DNA from: Liolophura sinensis
Taxonomy: Eukaryota > Mollusca > Polyplacophora > Chitonida > Chitonidae
DNA: 64,000 bases
Direction: 5' to 3'
NCBI RefSeq assembly: GCF_032854445.1
Contig: NC_088295.1
Location: 74,550,028 to 74,614,027 of the forward strand
A program made the position numbers and the translations under genes. Each line of letters starts with the position of its first letter. Position 1 is the stretch's first letter. Below are positions 11,109 to 23,334 of this stretch, in pieces. Under the pieces are notes generated by a model. That model did not search any database, had not been told where the DNA came from, and worked only from the letters and a program-made list of their open reading frames with translations.

Positions 11109-11897
11109 ATAATAAAACATATACAGTACCGCACGATACAGAGGAGCCCTGGATTGTGAGATTACGGCTTTTATGCGTACAAGTAACCATTGTTGTCCAA
11201 ACATCTAAATGATGTCTAAAATGCCTCCGGATCTTAACACCTTTGCTTTCACCCTGCATGTCCTAAAACTGGTGTACACGGGCAAAGTCCAACAAAGCAC
11301 AGATTGGAGCTAATTCTGTCACTGCCGGAGTAAACTTGAAAGTATTCCAGGGTGTATTGCTCTCGACAGCGGAGGCGTTGTGGCTGTTGGTCGCTGAAAA
11401 GGATAAGCCGATATATCCGGACCTTAATCCGCCAACGGCTATTGGAGTTTGACTGCTGTGCGGAAATAAGAAAAAGATCGTGAGTGTGATCCAGTCTCCT
11501 CAAAAGTCCTGGTGCGGACTTTCTGTGCTTCCTGTCTACATATGACACAGCCTGATACAACTCATATTTATTATACTTCATTCTTTCTCTGAATAAGAGA
11601 ACCAAGAAAGCTTGTCATACCCCAGAATGACAATGAAGGAACTTACAGACTCAGTAAAAAAAACATGTAGAACTTGTCAAAGAAGTGGATAACCGGCCTA
11701 TGAATAATATGCGCGCTTTGAAAACATCGACAGATACATCGGCTCTGTTGTCTTTCGTCTCTTTGATACTATCGAATGGATGAAAGACACATTGTTGATG
11801 AAAGCAACAGAGTGTCAGAACAATTGGTGATTGTGTCTAGGTAGTAGATGTGCATCAACGAATTCTGAAATTAGTGAGTAGTTCTCGGGGAAATATG
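11109..11897. other. No gene seen
   Basis: A minus-strand open frame at 11249-11605 has no recognisable domain. Nothing else is found. Confidence 0.4.
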
Positions 11898-11981
11898 CCT
11901 ATATCCATATGCTTATATCCATATGCCTATATCCATATGCTTATATCCATATGCTTATATCCATATGCCTATATCCATATG
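11898..11981 (+). repeat. 14-bp minisatellite, six units
   Basis: Six exact-length units of CCTATATCCATATG or CTTATATCCATATG. Only the second base varies (C or T). The period is not a multiple of three, so any frame across it is incidental. Confidence 0.95.
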
Positions 11982-14486
11982 AAGATAAAAAAAATTCCTA
12001 CTGACTCCAACAGTAACTACCTGTGTGAACAGAAGTGGGAAGAAGTCATGGTAATATCACGTATTATCTAATCTTTCTATGCTCTTGTTGCCAACTGGTG
12101 CCTTGCCAAGCACATGCATTTTTCAGAATTACACACAGAGATTATCATAGCATCGTGTGATCCGCGATGATGTATAAGCTACAGTAGTTTGAGGCCGGCC
12201 TGTTGTATCGGCCAAGCTCGAAGAGCAAAGGTGATGGGAAGCCCGACATCAGACAAAACGCACATGGTTTTTCATCAATGGGAAGACCAACTTGCTGCAG
12301 CTAGAGACCCTCCACCGACAAAATGAAGTTCATCTATAAATTCTTTAAATTTCTATTTCATTAGTTTCAGCTTCAAACTATTTAAAATAAATCAATATAG
12401 TGAACATTCAAGAGCTTAGACTTTTGCGAAGGCGCCACTTTGCGAAACGCAGTCAAATCCGTACAGCACAGGGGAATCCCCTCACGCTCTGTCGTCACGT
12501 GAGAGATACCTGGGCTATAGGCCTACGTGCAGAGTTTCAACCTGCAGTATGGGTTAAAATCACAAGGGTTGGCTATAAAAACAGTGATGTAAAATCTGTA
12601 TTTTTTTTAAATACCGTCCCCGTGGGGCTGAGTAGCTACTGATCGTGTGCCGCTGTCGCTCTGAGGACTTTATTGGAAATATTCAAAATGAGCAGTGAAC
12701 ATCGATCATGGCCCAACAGTAGAAATGAATGATGAAACTACAGACGACTGTCCTGGGTGTGTGAGCGCCCAATATATTTGCTGTTTTTATTGTTTAAATT
12801 CAGAAGATGGGAAGACGAAAGACACCGGGTTCATGGAAACGGTAGGGCTAAATTTCGGATTCATGTGACAATTTTTTTCGATCCTGAGTGACACGAAATC
12901 AGATCATCCACAGTATGGGATTGATCAATATGTGAATATTTATCTGCGCTACCTTGTATTTAGGTTTTTTAGGGGTTAAAGTTAAGGATTTTCACCCAGA
13001 AGGTCAGTTAAGTTTTCAATGAGCTTTAATAAATGCCGCGATGTCGCGGTGTTAACCATGCTTGATGCGTAAAACAAGTTAATTTGGGAGCCGCGATCAA
13101 AGTTTTGGCAGTTTTGGACTTGAAAGTTACACAATTCTTCCCCGGCTGTAGAGAACATGCTTTCGTTTTTTGTGTGCTAAAAAGAAGACCATTAAATGTC
13201 TTTTCTGTTCAATTTAATGTTGTTGTTGTAGTTACGTCACACCAAATTCCGAGGTTAGTTCAGGGCTTTTCCCGGTAGAGGACGCTTTGAATGTAAACAT
13301 TGAAAGTAGTCCCTGTTTCCAGAGAATGTATATACGAAACATCCTTTACGGAAAAATACAGGGAGCCTCTGTATCAGTTGAGTAATGGCCATTTGTATAT
13401 GATAAAAGACTTATAGTACCATTATACATGTCACTTACATTGCGCTATAACCATATATTGTTTTAATAACTGATACCAAGCTTACCAATCCTATTCCAAT
13501 TTTTTTTTATCGCCATTAAAGTATGCAATATTCAATACTGGGTAGTACTAAGGCGGGAAATTAAACCCCATAGGAATCGCGTTAACTCTTATATTCATAT
13601 TACAGTTTGCCAACAAAAACACAGTAAAAAAACACACACATTATAATTGTCAACAAAGTGCACATTCTTGTATATATCGTAACCAATTCTACTGGATCAA
13701 TATTCAGTACATTGGCCTATGTGGTATTGGATGGTGTGTGAAGAGACAGGTTTGCCAAGATTTCTTCCAAACGGGACAGAACTACGGACATTTTTACAGG
13801 CTGGAAACCCGTGCCTTCAAAAAAACGATGTCATTACCATTCTTCTATGTTCCAAGTAACATATGTCTCGCTTGGCCTTTCGAGATTCCGCACATATATG
13901 GGATATGTATCGTAAGAAGGTATTTGCCAACAATTGGCTTTCTCCTCAGGGTTGTTGTATTTCTGCACAAACCTTATGTTTTTCAATATTACACCTTTGA
14001 TTTGATCTCATCTACGCCACTGTGTTTTTAGCCGTGATCATATATGTCCCTTTATTAACTCATTCCTTTCTCAACATTGAAGTCTTTGGCTTTGGTCTGG
14101 GATTAATGGACGACTATCTTAATCTCAGATTTGATGATGACGTCATTTGCTTTGTATTAGAAGATGATAAGACAGAGCAAATTATGAATTACTGGAATTT
14201 CAAGCATATTCTGAAGGTGTTGTCCTGTGTACACTGTTAAAAAATACTTTTTGTGAAGCCCTGAAATTGGCCAATCCAACCAATGTAATTTTGTCTCCAA
14301 AATAAGATCATAAGTGTGAATAAATTGCACCGAAAGCTGCTCTTTCATATGCGAAAAGGTTGAGGAATTAGGGTGTGTAATTTCTTTAGTAAGGTATCCT
14401 TTCTTTCATTTTTTCGCTGAGAGAGAGGTTTGGTCGTAAGGTAACAAGATGTACACACCTGTTGTCTATCTGATCTGATTTATCTG
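11982..14486. other. Gene-free stretch
   Basis: No recognised gene or element. Open frames at 12400-12642, 13738-14031 and 14022-14240 lack family motifs and clear splice context. If the candidate exons at 4116 and 15779 belong together this is intron. Confidence 0.45.
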
Positions 14487-14600
14487 ATTGTTGTTTCACG
14501 TCATAATCAAGACATTTTCTTTTAGACGATGGCAGTCATTTGTGTGGGTCGGGAATTACTGAGTGCCCGCGATAAACCACGCAAATGTCGTCCGCCGCTT
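14487..14600 (-). mobile_element. SINE-C fragment
   Basis: Diverged minus-strand tail: GATTGTTGTTTCACGTC, AATCAAGACATTTTC, ACGATGGCAGTCATT, then ACTGAGTGCCCGCGATAAACC. It aligns better with 59018-59110 (ACTGGAGTGCACGGGTAAACC) than with SINE-A. Confidence 0.6.
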
Positions 14601-15778
14601 GGGGTCACGAAATCTCCAACAAAAAGTGAGAGCGCGCATTTCCAAAAACTCCCTGTTACGTGTTCTAGCGAATACAAGACAAGCATCCTAAGCACTCACC
14701 AACGACCCGCTTTAAATTAAATGCCATCTTCTATATCATGGTATAGGTTATTTCTTAGTTTCTTTTCCCATTTACTAAAATGTTAACGAAAAAAATATTT
14801 AAAAATAAATGAAATTAAGCAGTCCAAATTTAATTTTCATTTTCAAAAAGAATAAAAGCCCAGACGCTTAATGAACACTAAAAACCATGGGTAATATATA
14901 CTGAAATGTTTACAACGTCACTAAGAGAGTAACCCAATACCTAATCCAAAACAACCTGTTTATGTCACGAAATTCCACAACTATTTTACAGTTTTGCAGA
15001 AAATTGTTAACACCCAATATGAAATATTCTCAACCTACTTTTTCAACATTCAACACATAGGTCTCTCCATTTCCCAAAAATATTTTGATGACATGACCGA
15101 TTCCCTAATATAAAAGATCGTCACACACCCAGAATTGTTGTTTTATGACAAATTTGATTACCTGAGAAATGCAACGAGGGACTTACACCAAATATCAGCA
15201 ACTTAATCATGTTATGTTATTTACAGGGTTAACTGCGATAGCCTCATTGTATGTGCCCTTCGTGTAGAGTAAAAAAAATCGATTCAACGTCGGTTAACGA
15301 CGCCTTCTTTCTTACTGACCAGCTGCTCTCCTCTCCTGTTTAAGGGAAAGTTTTTATTTTGCCACATGGACTTCTTGCAAAAACATGTTGCATAAAACAC
15401 CTGTGACTCCGGTATAATTGCACATATTTTGGGTGTAACATAGCATTAGTGCCTTAGTCTTGAATTATTTGTTGTTCAGCAGTTTGGTTCAGTTGATATC
15501 TTCAGCCAAAATTCTACAAGAAGAAGATATCAACAGTACGATTTAGAGATCTATTAAAGCGTTTTGTGGAAAGTCATTGCAGCTAGAAAAGGATGGTGAA
15601 GAGTTATGATGTGGTGATGTTTCTTATTTGGCACGAAAACCAGGTTTCCTGTTTTGGTCGTCACAATGTGGATCAGCAAACAAGATTAACGTTTAATGAT
15701 GCAAAAAATAAACAAAACAATAAACGGACTATCTGACGCTTTCAGTATTTCAACAATGTCGTTCTTTTTCATCTTCAG
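14601..15778. other. No gene seen; hairpin inside
   Basis: AT-rich. It contains a perfect 12-bp inverted repeat, GTTGATATCTTC (15492-15503) and GAAGATATCAAC (15523-15534), with a 19-base spacer. A good pyrimidine tract and AG (GTTCTTTTTCATCTTCAG) end the stretch at 15778, giving the acceptor of the next exon. Confidence 0.5.
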
Positions 15779-15892
15779 GAGACACAGGAATTTGTGCTTA
15801 TTGATCACGCCTCTGGAAGAGCACCTCAAAATGACAGAATGGTATCAGAGTGTAAACCACGTTATTGTGCAAATGGAAACTGTTTCGCCTGA
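15779..15892 (+). CDS. Candidate last coding exon: cysteine-rich, half-EGF-like C-terminus
   Basis: After a strong acceptor, the phase-0 frame runs 37 codons to TGA at 15890-15892. The end of the frame carries three cysteines in C-x4-C-x4-C spacing (ECKPRYC then ANGNC, ending FA). This resembles the first half of an EGF-like module (C-x-P-x2-C-x-N-G-x-C), but the stop comes before any later EGF cysteines. With the signal exon at 4116-4190 the predicted mature peptide would hold four cysteines (C-x26-C-x4-C-x4-C). A strong donor (AAT|GTAAGT at 15902/15903) lies ten bases after the stop, so the exon may be internal to the transcript with an intron in the 3' UTR. Alternatively, the phase-2 frame is open through the whole 124-base exon and would encode a different, cysteine-poor product. 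A short secreted peptide, a truncated EGF-type gene and an exon read in another frame are all possible. Confidence 0.38.
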   Translation, partial: ETQEFVLIDHASGRAPQNDRMVSECKPRYCANGNCFA

Positions 15893-15984
15893 TCAAAGAA
15901 ATGTAAGTTAGGGACACACAGAGCTTAACAGATGGTCACTGCCTGCATAATCGGATTAACAGTGGCACATTTTTGTACATGGAG

Positions 15985-17415
15985 TGTGCTATATAGGTAG
16001 CAATTTGTTGGTGATATGGGACATATTCCAAGAAGACAAACAAAGTATATGTTTGATAAGGCCATGAGTCAAAAATTAGACGGCTGAAGCCTAACAACAT
16101 TCATCCAGGATTGACCTCCTTATCTCAAGTAACAGTGCGTGTCGACGAATTCGTTTACTTTATTTCTGTATTTAGCTAACACTCAGACACTACGTTATGA
16201 AGTATGTCACCATCAGATGCGTTAGTCCAACAGGTTTGCAAGGCGTTGTGGTAAAGCAACATGGTAACGTATGGCAAGAGGTGGCATCGAATCGAAATCA
16301 TAAACAATTGCGCAGGGTTACCACACACTGAAGCATTCAAATAGAACCATATATACTTTCACGATATTCTATGTTCTAATATTCGTACACGTTTGCACAA
16401 AATGCTATTAGAGCAAAATAGTGCGCGTTTCCATAACGTTAGATTAGAGCTAAGCTGGCAAGGTGTAGGTTATACAAAGAAGTTGTTTCCTTCAGACGAC
16501 AATGTTATTTGACAGGTCGTAACTTGCAGCACTAAGTTGGGTTTTTCAGTGCACAGTTGTGCCGATTCACGAATTCAGTTCACTGGTTCGGTGTATTAGC
16601 CCATTGCGAGCCCCTGTGCTACCTTCACTGCATTTCCGTTACTAATTATAGTCCTTATTGCTTTGTCTGGAAACTCTATGTGGTGAGTGCACTCCTGTCC
16701 TAAAGCTCCCTCCTGGAACACCCCTTTTCTATGACTCCGGACTTGTTTTCAGTACCCTCCTTAGCTAACTCGTAAAATCACTACGCCGATGTGGTAATTC
16801 GGACAAGTTACCATCATGCACAATTCTTTAGCACGCTATTGAATCTTCACATCTTCATGCGGACCCATTAAAGACAGACTGCACTTTCCAGCGAGAGGTC
16901 GGTGAAAAATGTGTTCGGAGAGCTGTCTACATTACAACTTAGGACGACTTGCATGCCTTAGTTGTATACTGACAATTGTTGGGAACATTAATGTGTAGCA
17001 CCTTCAAGTGAATTCCTCTGTTTACAATAAATGTGACGTAAACAAATGAAGTTGTTTGATAATAAGTGTGTCATTTCGTTTTTATTCTGTTTTGATTTAA
17101 ACTACAAAAACGAATACTGCCGTCTTCATTGTTTTAAAACATAAGAAATCATTTAAAAAAACAGGCTTTAATTTTGTTTATAAATAGATTCCGCTCTCGT
17201 GTGAAAACAGCAAAAGTATTATCTGCTTTTTTATACATTTAAAACCTCTTTCGTGCTAAGTGCAAATTTGACTGAAAACACAACTTATGATATAGAAGAG
17301 AGTGATTTCGCGACACACAATATCAGCTTTTGTGAACAAGAAGTACCTAAGCTCGACATAAGCTCTAAGATACTAACCATAAGACTACAACCATAATGGG
17401 CTGCTTGCCAAATTC
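15985..17415 (+). repeat. Module Y, copy 1
   Basis: Matches 19270-20715 in order. Anchors are ACATATTCCAAGAAGACA (16021 region) against TCATATTCCAAGTAGACA, TTATCTGCTTTTTTATA and CTCGACATAAGCTCT with ATAATGGGCTGCTT near 17400. Much of the middle is diverged. Within it, 17225-17290 also resembles the G block of the 37-57 kb mosaic (AAGACC..TCGTGCTGC type). Confidence 0.65.
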
Positions 17416-17982
17416 CTTCGAGGAAAAAGGGATATATACAGAAGACAAACAACACATTTATAATTGAATGCAACCCAAGCGAAAGAAAAGGGAACAATGA
17501 ACAGTCGAAATCAACTTGCAGTATCTTTAACGCCACTGAAAGTGTGCACCTTTTGGAGATTTCCCAGTAGACGCTTGTATAAATATATCCTTCTGCAGGC
17601 TGTACAATGTAAACTATACGTACACTGTGCTACGATGTTACGTAGTAAAGAAAAGCTTGATATATTGCCATCATTATATTGATTAGACTTTCCTGCATTG
17701 AAGGGGTTGAAAAAAGGATGCTTGAGACAAAAGTAATAGCTAAAAACATTCCTTACAGTGGCAGGCGTCTGTTAATGAAAATCCATTTGAAAGCGGAAAA
17801 CTGGAGGTGGCTCACTGGCATACATAAAATACGCGACTCCAACTGCAAGAGACACGAATTAAAAGTCAAATAAGTGAAACAATTGTAGAGTGTGGCGTTA
17901 CTCAAAAAGCAAATAAAAAATAAGTGTGCATGGTTTTATCTATATTTTTAACTTAGACAATTGCATGTGAAGTTTGAGTTCA
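17416..17982. other. No gene seen
   Basis: Two short plus-strand open frames (17464-17682, 17679-17873) show no recognisable product. Confidence 0.4.
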
Positions 17983-18087
17983 TTTATTGTTTATATTTGA
18001 TTGGTGCTTACGCCGAACTCAAGAGTACTTCACTTATACGACGCAGCCAGCATTATGGTGGGAGGAAACAAGGCTGAGGCTGGGAGA
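17983..18087 (-). mobile_element. SINE-A 3' fragment
   Basis: Minus-strand tail and 3' domain (GATTGGTGCTTACGCCGAAC ... CCAGCATTATGGTGGGAGG). It breaks off at GAGGCTGGGAGAAG where a minisatellite begins. Confidence 0.85.
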
Positions 18088-18210
18088 AGTTTGATTTTAA
18101 GAAGAAGATTTTGATTTTATATAGAAGATTTGATTTTAGTAGAAGCTTTGATTTCAGTAGAAGATTTGATTTAAGTAAAGATTAAAGTTAAGTAAAGATT
18201 ATATTCAGGA
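18088..18210 (+). repeat. 18-20-bp minisatellite
   Basis: About five units of the TTTGATTTTAGTAGAAGA type with gradual decay to the right. It abuts the broken end of the SINE fragment. Confidence 0.8.
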
Positions 18211-18549
18211 TAAGCAAAAGAATTGTTGAGTCCATTTGACCTTAGAAGACCACGTATAAAAATTTAACATAGCCGTCTCCACAGTTGAATGGCCGGCGAT
18301 TATATCTATTATTTTTCACTCATGAAACCGCCATACCTAACCATTTATTTAACAAGATTTTAAATCCTCACAGCATTTTATGTAAGTGCTGTGAAAGCGA
18401 GGCTGCTGAGGAATGAAGCCCTCAGCTTTCATCAAGTTTTTTCATTACAATTTTTGCTTCATTTTTGCATGATTGTTTCTGATGTATATCTTGTAACACG
18501 TGCATACCCAAGGAAAATATAGATATAGCAGGTGGAGATCGAGAAGGAA
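18211..18549. other. No gene seen
   Basis: Nothing recognised. Confidence 0.45.
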
Positions 18550-19230
18550 GGGGGGTATCTTGACTCCTAGGTTCAACGCTTTTGAATTCAAACTATTTTA
18601 TCTTTTCCCAGTTGGGTTTATGTTTGTAACCAAATAAATGTGCCGCAGAAGAAAGGTTAAGCGAATGTCCCTCAAGTGTGACAATAAATATCATAACCAA
18701 CTGTTTAAGTATAGTTCGTTTTTATTATTAGAATATTTTTAAATGTGTCAAATGCTTTCGTCACTGGTCACAATATGGTCAGAAAATGGCACTGTGGAAC
18801 GTAATGTTTCAAAAAAATTCGAAAAACAAAAATTGAAGAATTTAACTAATTTTGATGGTCTTTCATCTGACCTACACATACACTTCGAATTAGTGTTTGG
18901 TGAATTTTTAAGTATTTATTGATGCATATGCCTCGTTGCTTTTCTTTCCGCCCAAAATTATGGTAAACTTGCAACAGCATAGCTTACACCCAAAATGTGC
19001 CCAAAGAATATAGGCCTAACCAAAACGCTGCATTAGGTTCATTTTATCTATAGTTATATTGTCCCTTTGCAGAAAACACTGTCTTGTCTAGCAACAGCGC
19101 AACGGTGAACTAGACATGAATTAATAACACGGGTTGATGCAATACTATAGTTCCTTGTTATGTACCATTTGACAGTCATTCCGTTACATGAAGACCATCT
19201 GACATCATGTAGATGAGCTGTATTTCTCTG
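18550..19230 (+). repeat. Module X, copy 2
   Basis: Partner of 8990-10365 and about half as long, because it lacks the SINE-A and some other sequence. It is followed almost directly by module Y copy 2, so X-Y is contiguous here while the other copies lie 5.6 kb apart. Confidence 0.65.
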
Positions 19231-19269
19231 TTAGTATAATCTGTCATCAAGCTTAAAACTGTGTGCACG

Positions 19270-20715
19270 TAGGTGGACAGCTGTTAGCAATGTAGGTCAT
19301 ATTCCAAGTAGACAGAAAGGTAGACGCTTTATACGACTTTGAGACAGAGAACTTTAGAGACTAAAACTCGACAACACTCTTCCGGTATTAGGCTAGCTTA
19401 TCTCAGTTATAACCTAGGATAGATGTCGATGAAGTCTTATACCTTTTTTCTACCTGTAGCCAGCGAGTTTAGGTACACAAGAAATTATTAGCGCTGGAAT
19501 ATGGTACAGCAAAATGGTATAAGTTTGACAGGGATTGCATGGAAATCACACACTTATACAAGGGACTGCATTAAAAAAAGAAAGGTTAAACTTTGCAAGC
19601 AACTACTTGTTACTAAAAGCGTACACTTTTGAGTGTGGTGTACATTATTATAAAAGCAAAAATGTGTACGTTTTGCGCCATATCCTGTTTAAGCAAAAGT
19701 GGTGAAATAAAATCCTGTCTCAATGTCAGGTGTTGGTACAAGACTTTTCTATGGATGATGGTATTAATTTGGGGATCTGCGCCAGCTCGCACTTATTTGT
19801 GCTTTCATCTCAGTTCATGCGTTCGTAACTGTGCTAATCCGCCTTTTCAGTGAACTCATGTATTATTTCGTGATTTTATTGCATTCCTGTGCTGGTTAGC
19901 GTTTCCATTGCACTCCATGTGATGCTAATGCCCGTTTTCATGGCACTTTAATTCTAGATGTAGTTTACTTTTCAGATACCATTCTTGATAAAGGCGCCTT
20001 TCCTGCTCTTCCTGACGGTACACTAATGTGATGTTTTAAATTGTTACAGAAACACAGCAGCTGTAAGTGAAAATCCAGTAAATAATCTGTTCAGATGTGT
20101 GTGTAGATCAGGAAAGTGGCTAACTTTCAGTGTACCTTGGTATAGACAACATACACACTGATAACAGTGATATATGTCACCTTCAGGCCAACCTCTTATC
20201 TTTGTACTTATCGATGTAATGTTAGTAATTACTGACTGTTACAGAAGTAATTTTAGTAGTTTATGTGTGTTTTTATTTTTATATTGGAAAACAATTGCTT
20301 GCCGTTTCGCCTGTTTAAAGGTGAAAAGAAAATGAAGCGAAGAGCACGCAGTTCTTATTTGTTTCATCAAAATAATCCGTTGTCGTGAGGAAAGAGCTCA
20401 TGTATTATCTGCTTCTTTTTATAAATTTTAAACCCTTTTTCTCGTGCTGCCTCACATCAAGCAAAGTACAAATCTGACTGAAGATGAAACATAACCAAGG
20501 CTAGTAAAGTCTGATTTTCTTACAGCGTTACTGTAACATTCGGTTTGAGTACAAGGCGTCTGTTCTCGCTTTGATCTCTATTAATTGTCATTAGCGACAT
20601 CCGCCTTCGGTTATCATGCGACATAGAATATCAGCTTGGTTTAATACGCGACATTTAAGCCCGACATAAGCTCTGCAGTACTAAGTATAAGACTAAAACC
20701 ATATAATGGGCTACT
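19270..20715 (+). repeat. Module Y, copy 2
   Basis: Partner of 15985-17415. The cysteine-rich candidate exon just upstream of copy 1 has no counterpart upstream of this copy. Confidence 0.65.
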
Positions 20716-21249
20716 TAGCTCAACATAAGCTCTGCGATTCCAAGAAATATATACCAAAATCGGCCATTGTTTGGGATGTCCAAAAATCTAGTTACAGGTG
20801 AAATGGAATACCTGCAGACGACAAATATTGCACTTGCATTTCTGTGAAACCTGAAACGCAATGAAGGAAAACATGATCAGACGAATAATTTAATATAATG
20901 TAGTTAACTACACTACTAACCGTTTGTTTTCATTTCGGCAAAAAAAAATGTTTGAATGTTGCCCTACTTTTTGCTTTGGAGAAAGGTATAGGCAGACTGA
21001 ATCACTTAAACAAAGATTAAATATTTCTTGTAGTGTCCATCTTATAATGATGATTATTCATATCAAAGATGCGATCAGGAAGACCAAAATCATTTGATTC
21101 TCGCTAGAAAAAGCTCCAATGGAGTCACGTGTTAGACTCCAGCTTCAGCTACAATTTAAGAAGGTCGACAGCGAAAACAATTAAAAGCTTTCCATGTTTC
21201 CGACCGTCAGACTATTGGCGTCTAATAAATTGTAATCACATCACTGCTT
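20716..21249. other. No gene seen
   Basis: Nothing recognised. Confidence 0.45.
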
Positions 21250-21435
21250 TTTTGTCACCTAATCCTGTTGAAGCCCTGGTTCTAGGGGGCGTGTAACTTG
21301 CTACTATTTTATCATTTACATAAACAGTTAGAATAAAACTCTAAGGAAATTGGAATGACAGGAGACCGTATTTCACGTGACCATTTTCCAACTGTTACAC
21401 TTTTCTCTTATTTTAGTTTCTATGCTGTAAATCTT
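21250..21435 (-). repeat. Dispersed repeat R1, inverted copy
   Basis: The reverse complement carries TACAGCATAGAAACTAAAA, a GGAAAATGGTCACGTG block, TTTTATTCTAACTGTTTA and CGCCCCCTAGAACCA in the same order as 528-750. Confidence 0.75.
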
Positions 21436-22844
21436 TAAAATGATCCCCCCCTCCCCCCACAGACGAAGAAGATAAAATATTGATGTAGCATTAACACAAT
21501 CGGCATATTTACGATATGACAAATGTGTCGTTACCGAGGTCGCACATGCAATGAAGAGACGTTTCTATCCAGTACGCCTGACTGATTTTACGTCGAAAGA
21601 AAACAAATGAACATTGCGAGGACAAAAACATTACGTACACAGATGGGGTTAGCTAAAAACCTAAACACTCTGGATTTAGAATCTGCTTTTTGTAAGGTTT
21701 GAGCGGAAGTTAATTTGCTTTGTTCTCTGAAAGGGCTTGAATTCTTGGGCGTTGATAGCCTACTGAGAGTTCATTAAAGTATGTTATCAGGAAGTGGACA
21801 CTTGGGTCTGCATATATGCACCGACGATATTCAAACCAGTGATTCTTGAAATACTGCACGACAATCATTTTGAAATGCGTTGTAAATTTATTTTAAAGAC
21901 ATTTACATACATTTTATGTTAAGCACATGGGTATATATTGGGTTTAGTTCCATCCAAATATTTGAGAATGCTTTGGTTTAAACATATCTTATTTTAGTGT
22001 ATTAAAAATGATTGAAAGCTAAAGTTCGGTGTTCTCCTTGAGAAATCCGAGAAATACACAGTTTTATGAACATTTTATGAACCTTTCTGACTAAAGTCAA
22101 AATTTAAATTTTCTTAACGGTGCTGAGTTTTTGCTACTGTAAATTGAAATTTGGATGTTCGTCTTAAGATAATACTGACGAGGTGGACCCAAAAACAAGC
22201 TTTAAGGCTGTATTTAAAATTTTGACCTAAGTCAGAAATGGCTTTATAGAATTGACCCCTGAAGTCTTTAATTATTATTATAACAGCAGACTTCCAGCAT
22301 ATAGAGTTAAACCAGAGAAGCGGTGTGATGAGTGGCGAATTCCAGTCACACGCAAACGGTGAAATACTGTCTCTTGTAAGTTACCTCAGTTAAGGTTACT
22401 TACTCAACATTATCAATGTGTTAACATTTTTTGTATCTGTTATATTATCGAGTGCCTATTGTTGACTCACAGACTCAAGGCATTGCCTTAAATGGAACAC
22501 CTAAGCTTACAACTGACGGAGGCCTCCGCCATTCTCCGCACGGTTATTTACATCCATAACCAAGAAAGCGTTTGCCAATGGTCAGTGAGGTCCTAAGATC
22601 AAATCCAGCTCTCGCTGTTTGTTGTCGACATTTGTCAAAAACGTGAATGACAAAGCAAGGACGTTTTTTTTTCTTTCTTCTACGCGTTGTTATCAACCAA
22701 CCCGAGTGGCTTCAACAAACATCAAAATACGCTTGGTGTCTCCCCACCACTGTGTTGCTCGGTGTAGACACAACTGAAAACAAACATTGAACTGATAGAG
22801 AGAAGTAAATAAATTATTTTACGACAATATAATACAGTAAAAGA
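21436..22844. other. Gene-free stretch
   Basis: AT-rich with a short C-rich run (CCCCCCCTCCCCCCAC near 21445). No gene or known element is seen. Confidence 0.5.
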
Positions 22845-23020
22845 CGTACAGTATAGACAGCAAAACTAGAGCAGCGACGACAGTGTGATAACTGGCAAAT
22901 GGTCACACATAACCGGTGAAATACGGCCTCAGTCAGGGTTTTATTCTAACTGTTTCTCGTAAATGTATAAATAGTAGCAATTTATACGCCCCCTAGCACC
23001 ATAGCTTAAGCAGAATTAGG
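22845..23020 (+). repeat. Dispersed repeat R1, copy 3
   Basis: Closest partner of 528-750: AGCGACGACAGTGTGATAAC, GGCAAATGGTCACACATAAC and CCCCCTAGCACCATAGCTTA match with few differences. Confidence 0.8.
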
Positions 23021-23139
23021 GGGGAAATGAGGTGATGTTAATTGCAATTTATTAGACGCCATTGGTCTAGAATTATATAAACATGAATATTAGGCCTATA
23101 GACAATTCGATTACAAATTTGACCCTTTTCCTTTTAGAG

Positions 23140-23258
23140 CTGATGGTCGTGGGTTTCCTCTGTGCTCTGCCCGGTTTCTTCCCACCATAATGCTGGACGT
23201 CGTATAAGTGAAATATTCTCGAGTACGGCGTAAAACACCAACCAATTAAATAAATAAA
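23140..23258 (+). mobile_element. SINE-A, 5'-truncated, exact TSD
   Basis: Central and 3' domains with an AAAT tail. Flanked by a perfect 14-bp target-site duplication, TTTTCCTTTTAGAG at 23126-23139 and 23259-23272. Confidence 0.93.
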
Positions 23259-23334
23259 TTTTCCTTTTAGAGGAGTTAAGCTACAACATCCCTCAATGTT
23301 ATGTTTAAGAGCGTTTCTTCGAACTTCAGGTCTG

